DNA from: Sutterella sp.
Lineage (GTDB): Bacteria > Pseudomonadota > Gammaproteobacteria > Burkholderiales > Burkholderiaceae_F
DNA length: 5,090 nucleotides
Direction: 5' to 3'
Assembly: GCA_003488465.1 (NCBI GenBank)
Contig: DNLN01000213.1
Span: forward strand, 1 to 5,090
Positions 1-5,090 of the stretch are shown here, piece by piece. Position numbers and translations under genes: made by a program. Positions within the stretch are counted from its first letter, which is position 1. Every line of letters begins with the position of its first letter. The notes beneath the pieces were generated by a model. The model saw only the letters and a list, made by a program, of their open reading frames with translations, had not been told where the DNA came from and ran no database searches.

Positions 1-908
1 CCCGCCATCGGCTCGCTCCTGACGGCGACGCGAAACCCGCCCGATGCCGCTCGCGCAGCCATGGCCGCAAGCGCCGTTGCGTTGCCCGCGGCAACAATGT
101 TCCTCACCTTTTCAAAAACGCGATCGCCCGGCTTGGGCGTCTCGGGAACAAGCCCCTTGACGCCCCTTTCGAGATGCCGCAGGACAGTGGGAGGAATCTT
201 CGCCTCGATGCGGTACCGCCGGATGACACCCAGAGCCTCGGCAAATGTCGACTCGTCCGGCGCAAAGGGACCCGATGCGATGACGTCCACGCGATCTCCG
301 AGAACATCGGAAATCAGAATGGCGCGCACGGATGCGCCGTGAAGCGCCTGTGCAAGCCGACCTCCGCCGACGCGGCCGATGTGCTTTCGCACGGCATTCA
401 TTTCGCTGATGCACGCTCCGCAGGCAAGCAGTGCGCGGGTCGTCCGGCAAAAATCCTCGAGCGTGAGCCCTTCGTTAGGAGCGCTTGTGAGGGCGCTTGC
501 GCCGCCCGTCACGAGCGCAAGAACGAGATCGCCGGGCCGAACGCGCCTGAGATACTCCAGCAGCGCTTCGCAGGCGCGGACCGAGCGGCTGTCCGGCACG
601 GGGTGGGCGGCCTCGAAAAGCCGGATTTTCTTGAGCGGCAGTCCGTGCCCGTCCTTCACGATCGCGATGCCGCCCGCAAGACGCTCGCCCAGAATCCGTT
701 CGGCGCAGCGGGCCATGGGCGCGGCTCCTTTCCCAAGCGCAATGACATGCACCGCGCCCGTCGGGACGAGCCGCTCGTCCGCAACCGCGATCGCTGCGCC
801 TTCAGCCTTGAGCACGCGCCCGAGCACGGCGTCGGGCATCACCTCCCCCACACCGGTTGCAAAGAGCTCGCGCAAGAAGGCTCTTGCATCCTCCGCCGTT
901 AAGGTCAT
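1..908 (-). CDS. Glycerate 2-kinase (GckA/TtuD, DUF4147-MOFRL family), C-terminus cut by window edge
   Basis: The family transfers phosphate from ATP to D-glycerate, giving 2-phosphoglycerate, in the cytoplasm; it links glyoxylate, tartrate and serine-cycle breakdown to glycolysis. Members were often annotated as hydroxypyruvate reductase. I translated the reverse complement by hand: 302 uninterrupted codons from ATG at 908. Family-typical motifs appear in order: ALGKGAAPMA (GKG at residues 59-61), KDGHG (about 83-87), AAHPVPDSRS (about 98-107), LVTGGASAL (TGG at 134-136), EMNAVRKH (N171 to H176), ISDVLGDRVDVIASGP (SD at 200-201, ASGP at 211-214) and AAGNAT (N276). These belong to the N-terminal DUF4147 half. 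The family is usually 410-440 residues, so about 110-140 C-terminal residues, including most or all of the MOFRL domain, lie off the left edge. The start is supported by a GAGGAA ribosome-binding site. Transcribed divergently from the efflux operon. Family assignment is strong; the exact in vivo substrate is inferred. Confidence 0.93.
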   Translation of the reverse strand, partial: MTLTAEDARAFLRELFATGVGEVMPDAVLGRVLKAEGAAIAVADERLVPTGAVHVIALGKGAAPMARCAERILGERLAGGIAIVKDGHGLPLKKIRLFEAAHPVPDSRSVRACEALLEYLRRVRPGDLVLALVTGGASALTSAPNEGLTLEDFCRTTRALLACGACISEMNAVRKHIGRVGGGRLAQALHGASVRAILISDVLGDRVDVIASGPFAPDESTFAEALGVIRRYRIEAKIPPTVLRHLERGVKGLVPETPKPGDRVFEKVRNIVAAGNATALAAMAARAASGGFRVAVRSEPMA

Positions 909-912
909 CTGG

Positions 913-918
913 TTCCTC
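913..918 (-). promoter_or_regulatory. Ribosome-binding site of the glycerate kinase gene
   Basis: On the minus strand the bases just before the kinase start read CTGAGGAACCAGATG. The AGGA core lies 5 bases upstream of the ATG at 908, a normal Shine-Dalgarno distance. This fixes the start over any later internal ATG, such as the one at codon 24. Confidence 0.75.
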
Positions 919-943
919 AGAAAAAGTTGCCGTTTCACGTCTC

Positions 944-978
944 TTAACGATACTTTACCTTCCGCCCGATTAAGATAC
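944..978 (+). repeat. Near-direct repeat TTAA(C)GATAC in the divergent intergenic region
   Basis: TTAACGATAC at 944-953 recurs as TTAAGATAC at 970-978, one base shorter, with starts 26 bases apart. The first copy's CTTAACG (943-949) also forms a 7-base inverted match with CGTTAAG at 897-903, inside the first codons of the kinase gene. Both copies fall in the AT-richer part of the spacer. The pattern fits a regulator site but is short enough to arise by chance. Confidence 0.3.
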
Positions 979-1083
979 AGAGCGAACCGAAACGGGGCTG
1001 ACGGCGGCATCGCACGCCGCACCTTTTGCTCAACCGCCCCGCCCCCTTGAATGATCCATTTTTGAACACACGACTGATTCCCT

Positions 1084-2289
1084 ATGAGCGCAACGAAAAA
1101 AGTCCTCGCGAGCCTTGCGATTGCCGCCGCCCTCGGAGCCGGCGCATGGTACGGCTACACCCACTACTACGCCCCCAAGGCCGCCGCCGAGAAACCCGCC
1201 CAGAGAATGCGCGGCATCGCCGTGCGCACGGAAGCGGCCGCCAGGGAGGATGTCGAGCTCTCGATCCTTGCCCTCGGCACCGTCACGGCCAATCAGACGA
1301 GCCAGGTCGTGAGCCAGATCCAGGGCTATCTCACCGAGATCCTCTTCAAGGAAGGCGACTACGTGAAAAAGGGCGATCTGCTCGCCCGCGTCGACACCCG
1401 CGCCGCCGAGGCCTCCTTAAAGCAGTACACGGGCACCCTCGCCCAGGTCAAGGCAAACCTCACCAACGCCAAGTCCACGCTCGCGCGCTATCAGAAGCTC
1501 TTCAAGACCGACTCCGTCTCCAAGCAGACGCTCGATGCGCAGATCGCCCAGGTCGAGGCCTACGAAGGCAACATCCGGAGCGTGCAGGGCCAGATCGATT
1601 CGGCAAAGGTGACGATCGGCTACGGCCAGATCAAGGCTCCGATCAGCGGCTACATCGGCATCCGCGGCGTGGATGTCGGCAACCTCGTGGGGCCGAGCGC
1701 ATCCAGCGCGATCGCCACGATCACCGAGACAAGCCCGATCAGCGTGATCTTCTCCGTTCCCCAGAGCAAGCTCGCCGATGCGGTCGCGCCCTTCCGCGCG
1801 GGAGAAAAGCTTGCCGTGCACGTCCGTGACCAGGACAACAGCAAGGAGCTTGCCTCGGGCTTTGTGACCGCCATCGACAACCAGGTCGACACGGCGACCG
1901 GCACCGTGCGCGTGAAGGCGCAGTTCGAGAACGCCGACGGCGCGCTCTTTCCCAACCAGTTCGTCAACGTGCGCCTTGTCTACGGCACGCTGAAGGACGC
2001 CGTCGTGATTTCCTCCTCGGCGATCCAGACCACGTCCTCCTCGCAGTACGTCTTCGTCGTGAAGGACGACGGCAAGGCCTACAAGCGCGTCATCACCCAG
2101 GGGCCCTCGAAGACCACCACGCGCGTGGCCGTGACGCGCGGCCTGCGCGAGGGCGAGCAGATCGTCACAGTCGGCGCGGACAGCCTCTCGGACGGCACGC
2201 CGGTCAACATCGTTCAGGAAACCAAGATCGACACGAGCAGCATCAATCCAGCCGGCAACAAGCGCCGCCGCGGTCCGGGCGGGAGGTAA
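1084..2289 (+). CDS. mdtA: RND efflux periplasmic adaptor (membrane fusion protein), MdtA type
   Basis: This 401-residue adaptor bridges an inner-membrane RND pump to a TolC-type outer-membrane channel. Residues 5-24 are a hydrophobic N-terminal segment (signal or membrane anchor) with no lipobox cysteine, so it is probably not a lipoprotein. The first half of the lipoyl domain is at about 74-104 (EGDYVKKGDLLARVD), the alpha-helical hairpin at about 106-175, and the second lipoyl half at about 177-202 (IKAPISGYIG, DVGNLV). The beta-barrel covers about 215-300 and includes IDNQVDTATGTV and GALFPNQFVNVRL, both very like E. coli MdtA as I recall it. The membrane-proximal domain follows to about 378. 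The hairpin carries the R-x3-L-x6-S pattern (R135, L139, S146) used by adaptors to dock on TolC-type channels. The C-terminus ends in a basic tail, NKRRRGPGGR. An in-frame TGA at 1075 makes 1084 the first possible ATG, though no clear Shine-Dalgarno precedes it. Only six bases separate it from the pump gene. Confidence 0.93.
   Translation: MSATKKVLASLAIAAALGAGAWYGYTHYYAPKAAAEKPAQRMRGIAVRTEAAAREDVELSILALGTVTANQTSQVVSQIQGYLTEILFKEGDYVKKGDLLARVDTRAAEASLKQYTGTLAQVKANLTNAKSTLARYQKLFKTDSVSKQTLDAQIAQVEAYEGNIRSVQGQIDSAKVTIGYGQIKAPISGYIGIRGVDVGNLVGPSASSAIATITETSPISVIFSVPQSKLADAVAPFRAGEKLAVHVRDQDNSKELASGFVTAIDNQVDTATGTVRVKAQFENADGALFPNQFVNVRLVYGTLKDAVVISSSAIQTTSSSQYVFVVKDDGKAYKRVITQGPSKTTTRVAVTRGLREGEQIVTVGADSLSDGTPVNIVQETKIDTSSINPAGNKRRRGPGGR
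2282..2287 (+). promoter_or_regulatory. Ribosome-binding site of the RND pump gene, inside the end of mdtA
   Basis: GGAGGT lies 8 bases before the pump's ATG at 2296, a near-perfect Shine-Dalgarno. It overlaps the final Gly-Arg codons and the first base of the TAA stop of mdtA (2287-2289). Ribosomes finishing mdtA would pass over it, so translational coupling of adaptor and pump is likely (inference). Confidence 0.85.
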
Positions 2290-2295
2290 CCGGCA

Positions 2296-5090
2296 ATGAA
2301 TCCGTCACGGCTCTTCATCTTCCGGCCCGTCGCGACGCTGCTTCTCATGATCAGCCTCGTGCTCGCGGGCATTCTCGGGTACCGGAACCTCTCGATTTCG
2401 GCCCTGCCCGAGGTCGACTACCCGGTGATCCAGGTCACGACGCTCTTTCCGGGCGCAGGTCCCGAGGTGATGACTTCGGGCGTCACCGCGCCCCTTGAGC
2501 GGCGGCTCGGCCAGATGTCGGGCCTCAAGCAGATGTACTCGGTCTCTGCGGGCGGCACTTCGGTGATCACGCTCAAGTTCAGCCTGGAGATGTCGCTTGA
2601 CGTCGCCGAGCAGGAGGTGCAGGCCGCCATCAACGAGGCCGACTCGCTGCTGCCGAAGAATCTTCCGAACAAGCCCACCTACAAGAAGGTCAACCCGGCC
2701 GACGTGCCGATCCTCACGCTCGCTGCAACAAGCGACACGCTGCCGCTCACCAAGGTGCAGGACCTCATCAACACCCGCGTCGCCCTGAAGCTCTCGCAGA
2801 TCTCGGGCGTGGGCCTCGTGAGCCTTGCGGGCGGCCAGCAGCTTGCGGTGCGCATCCGCGTGAACCCGACGCTTCTTGCCTCGCACAACCTCACGCTCGC
2901 CGACATCAGCACGGTCATCAACTCGCAGAACGTGAACGGCTCCAAGGGCGGCTTTGACGGTCCCGAGCGCTCGATCACGATCGATGCGAACGACCAGCTC
3001 CAGACGCCCGAGGACTACATGAACCTCGTGCTCGCATACGAGGACGGCCGGGCGCTGCGCCTCAAGGACGTGGCGGTTGCCGAATACGCTCCTCAGGACG
3101 AGTACCAGCAGGCCCGCGCGAACGGCATGCCCGCGATCATCATCAACATCCAGCGCCAGCCCGGCACGAACGTCGTCTCGATCGTGGACGAGGTCCAGAA
3201 GCGCCTGCCCGAGATCGAGCAGCTTCTGCCCCAGTCGGTGAAGCTCGAGACGCTCTCGGACCGCACGCAGACGATCCGCGCCTCGATCGAGGACGTGCAG
3301 TTCGAGCTCATGCTCTCGATCGCGCTCGTCGTCATGGTCTCGTTCCTGTTCCTCAGAACCTTCGCCGCGACGTTCATTCCCGCGCTTGCCGTGCCGCTTT
3401 CGATCGTCGGCACGTTCGCCGTGATGTACCTGGCGGGGTTCTCCCTCAACAACCTCTCGCTCATGGCGCTCACGATCGCCACGGGCTTCGTGATCGACGA
3501 TGCGATCGTCGTCGTGGAGAACATCCAGCGCCACATCGACGACGGGATGAAGCCGCTCGAGGCGGCGCTGCAGGGCGCAAAAGAGATCGGCTTTACGATC
3601 ATTTCCCTTACGATCTCGCTCATCGCCGTGCTGATTCCGCTGCTCTTCATGGGAGACGTGATCGGAAGGCTCTTCCGGGAATTTGCAATCACGCTCGCGG
3701 TCTCGATCCTCGTTTCGATGGCGGTGTCGCTCACGCTCACCCCGATGCTCTCGGCCTATCTGCTGCGGCATGTCCCCGAGAGCGAGCACAATTCCGTGAC
3801 GCGCAGCTTCGGGCGGGCCTTTGACTGGCTGATCCGGCTCTACGACAAGGGGCTCCTCGTCGTGCTGCGCCACCAGGCGGCGACGATCGGCGTTGCGCTC
3901 GCCTCGCTCGTTCTCACGGCCGTGATGTACATGTGGCTGCCGAACGGATTCTTCCCCTCCCAGGACACGGGCTCCATCCAGATCATCACCCAGGCCCCGG
4001 CCGACGTCTCCTTCAGCGAGATGAACCGCCGGCAGAGCGAACTAGCCGACCTCGTGCTCAAGGACAAGGACGTGCAGTCGGTGAGCTCGATCGTGGGCGT
4101 TGACGCCGTGAACAACAACGCGCTCAACATGGGAAGGATCGTCGCGTCGCTGAAACCCTTCGGCGAGCGGGACGGGGCCGATGCGGTGATCTCCCGCATC
4201 CTCAAGGCCGCGCCCCAGGTGCCCGGCATCTGGCTCTTTGCCACCAAGAGCCAGGACCTCAACGTCGACGACATGGTGACGCCCTCGCAGTACCAGCTCA
4301 CGCTGGACTCCACCGAAAGCGATGAGCTCGACGCGTGGACGCCAAGGCTCGTTGCCGCGATGCGAAGCCGCCCGCAGTTCGCCTCCGTCGTCACGAACCT
4401 TCAGAACGGCACCCGCGTCGCCTATCTCACGATCAACCGCGATGCGGCCGCCCGCTACGGCATCACCGCGAGCCAGATCGACACCGCGCTTTACAACGCG
4501 TACGGCCAGAACCTCATCAGCACGATCTACACCCAGGCCAACCAATACCGCGTCGTGCTCGAGGTTGAAGATGCCTACAAGAAGGGCCCCGAGGCGTTCG
4601 AGAGCCTGTACCTCAAGTCCACGGCAAGCGGCCTCACCGAAAGCCGCATGGTGCCTCTTTCCGAACTCGTCACCGTCACCGAGAAGACCGGCAAGATGAA
4701 CATCTCAAGGCTCCTTCAGACGCCCGCCGCGACGGTCTCCTTCAACATCCCGAACGGGTACTCGATCGGAGACGCGCGGGAGGCGCTGCGGGAGGTGAAG
4801 GCTCAAATAGGCCTGCCCGACACCATCAACCTCAAGCCCCAGGGCGCGCTCGCCGCCTTTGAGAACAGCAACCAGAACACGCTCTGGCTGCTGCTGGCCG
4901 CCGTGCTCACCGTGTACGCCGTGCTCGGCATTCTCTACGAGAGCTGGATCCATCCGGTCACCGTGATCTCGACCCTGCCCTCGGCTGCGATCGGCGCATT
5001 CCTCGCATTGAAGCTCTGCGGCATGGAGTTCACGCTGATCGCCCTCATCGGCATCATCCTCCTGATCGGCATCGTCAAGAAGAACGCCAT
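2296..5090 (+). CDS. mdtB: RND multidrug efflux transporter, MdtB type, C-terminus cut by window edge
   Basis: An inner-membrane proton/drug antiporter of the HAE1 RND family. In E. coli, MdtB and MdtC form a mixed trimer that works with MdtA and TolC and exports novobiocin and bile salts. The frame stays open for 931 codons to the window end; MdtB is about 1040 residues, so about 110 are missing. Transmembrane helix 1 (about 8-28) follows PSRLFIFRPVAT. ALPEVDYPVIQV and TAPLERRLGQMSGLKQM match MdtB better than MdtC (recalled as PLPQVDFP). The first porter domain spans about 30-335. Helices 2-6 lie at about 337-356, 360-383, 386-408, 433-453 and 463-490. The proton-relay pair D401-D402 in helix 4 corresponds to D407-D408 of AcrB. 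GDVIGRLFREFA (453-464) is also typical. Helix 7 (about 529-547) leads to PNGFFPSQDTG (549-559) and the second porter domain, with LISTIYTQANQYRVVLE near 740. Helices 8-10 lie at about 863-882, 888-908 and 912-931; K929 aligns with AcrB K940. The start is fixed by a strong GGAGGT. No frameshift was seen. Confidence 0.95.
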   Translation, partial: MNPSRLFIFRPVATLLLMISLVLAGILGYRNLSISALPEVDYPVIQVTTLFPGAGPEVMTSGVTAPLERRLGQMSGLKQMYSVSAGGTSVITLKFSLEMSLDVAEQEVQAAINEADSLLPKNLPNKPTYKKVNPADVPILTLAATSDTLPLTKVQDLINTRVALKLSQISGVGLVSLAGGQQLAVRIRVNPTLLASHNLTLADISTVINSQNVNGSKGGFDGPERSITIDANDQLQTPEDYMNLVLAYEDGRALRLKDVAVAEYAPQDEYQQARANGMPAIIINIQRQPGTNVVSIVDEVQKRLPEIEQLLPQSVKLETLSDRTQTIRASIEDVQFELMLSIALVVMVSFLFLRTFAATFIPALAVPLSIVGTFAVMYLAGFSLNNLSLMALTIATGFVIDDAIVVVENIQRHIDDGMKPLEAALQGAKEIGFTIISLTISLIAVLIPLLFMGDVIGRLFREFAITLAVSILVSMAVSLTLTPMLSAYLLRHVPESEHNSVTRSFGRAFDWLIRLYDKGLLVVLRHQAATIGVALASLVLTAVMYMWLPNGFFPSQDTGSIQIITQAPADVSFSEMNRRQSELADLVLKDKDVQSVSSIVGVDAVNNNALNMGRIVASLKPFGERDGADAVISRILKAAPQVPGIWLFATKSQDLNVDDMVTPSQYQLTLDSTESDELDAWTPRLVAAMRSRPQFASVVTNLQNGTRVAYLTINRDAAARYGITASQIDTALYNAYGQNLISTIYTQANQYRVVLEVEDAYKKGPEAFESLYLKSTASGLTESRMVPLSELVTVTEKTGKMNISRLLQTPAATVSFNIPNGYSIGDAREALREVKAQIGLPDTINLKPQGALAAFENSNQNTLWLLLAAVLTVYAVLGILYESWIHPVTVISTLPSAAIGAFLALKLCGMEFTLIALIGIILLIGIVKKNA

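Larger units (their letters stand above)
909..1083. promoter_or_regulatory. Divergent intergenic region between the kinase and the efflux operon
   Basis: These 175 bases separate two genes pointing away from each other, so they should hold both promoters and any operators. The stretch 919-980 is visibly richer in A and T than the coding DNA around it. Plus-strand promoter candidates are weak: TTGCCG (927-932), 16 bases, then GATACT (949-954); or TTGCTC (1026-1031), 18 bases, then AATGAT (1050-1055). The second would give a short leader before the ATG at 1084. For the minus strand only a TATCGT hexamer stands out, without a good -35 partner. A near-direct repeat, TTAACGATAC (944-953) and TTAAGATAC (970-978), could be an operator. 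I can place no transcription start firmly. Confidence 0.4.

Noticed and set aside
1004..1026. Possible hairpin GCGGC-N7-GCCGC followed by a short T run (ACCTTTTG), resembling a terminator.
   Set aside because: The stem is only 5 base pairs, the T run is 4 bases and separated from the stem, and no gene ends nearby; both flanking genes start here.
174..1050. Plus-strand open frames of 242 codons (174-902) and 223 codons (379-1050).
   Set aside because: They lie antisense to the glycerate kinase, whose minus-strand reading carries family motifs along its whole length. Their products are low-complexity and recognisable as no family.
1026..1829. A 267-codon plus-strand frame overlapping mdtA in another frame.
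   Set aside because: The product is dominated by Arg, Pro, Gly and His, a typical out-of-frame shadow of a GC-rich gene. The mdtA frame has complete adaptor domains.
2305..3873. A 522-codon open frame on the minus strand, antisense to mdtB, the longest closed frame in the window.
   Set aside because: Its product is an implausible run of Asp, Arg, Glu, His and Val with no domain pattern, as expected when the complement of GC-rich codons is read. The plus strand beneath it encodes a clear RND transporter with conserved motifs throughout.
3840..4545. Minus-strand frames of 184 and 167 codons under the second half of mdtB.
   Set aside because: They are antisense to the conserved second porter domain, overlap each other and show no recognisable domain or convincing start signal.

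Overview
This window is GC-rich bacterial chromosomal DNA holding parts of three protein-coding genes. I found no RNA genes, mobile elements, CRISPR arrays or origins. The efflux proteins resemble the MdtA/MdtB pair known from Proteobacteria, so a Gram-negative proteobacterium is the best guess. The high GC content and the codon choice (AAG, CTC, GTC/GTG, GCC favoured) would fit a betaproteobacterium. No marker gene fixes the taxonomy, so this is inference.

Layout: positions 1-908 on the minus strand hold the first 302 codons of a glycerate 2-kinase of the GckA/TtuD (DUF4147-MOFRL) family; its C-terminus lies beyond the left edge. Positions 909-1083 are a divergent intergenic region that must hold the start signals for both directions. 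It contains a clear Shine-Dalgarno for the kinase, only weak promoter-like hexamers, and a repeated TTAA(C)GATAC element. Positions 1084-2289 on the plus strand encode a complete periplasmic adaptor of the MdtA type. Six bases later, positions 2296-5090 encode the first 931 residues of an MdtB-type RND proton/drug antiporter, cut by the right edge about 110 residues short of the usual length.

The adaptor and pump form an operon. The mdtB Shine-Dalgarno sits inside the last codons of mdtA, which suggests coupled translation. In known systems MdtB and MdtC form a mixed trimer in the inner membrane, MdtA bridges it to a TolC-type outer-membrane channel, and the pump expels novobiocin and bile salts. 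An mdtC-like gene is expected just downstream, outside the window. No regulator such as BaeSR or TetR is visible here. The kinase belongs to glycerate/glyoxylate metabolism and has no obvious functional link to the pump.

Nothing in the window looks like a new biological system. The points worth checking are the intergenic repeats, the contrast in ribosome-binding sites within the operon, and the unusual pairing of neighbours. Both partial genes run off the window edges with no stop codon in view. The longest closed open frame, 522 codons antisense to mdtB, is almost certainly a codon-bias artefact.
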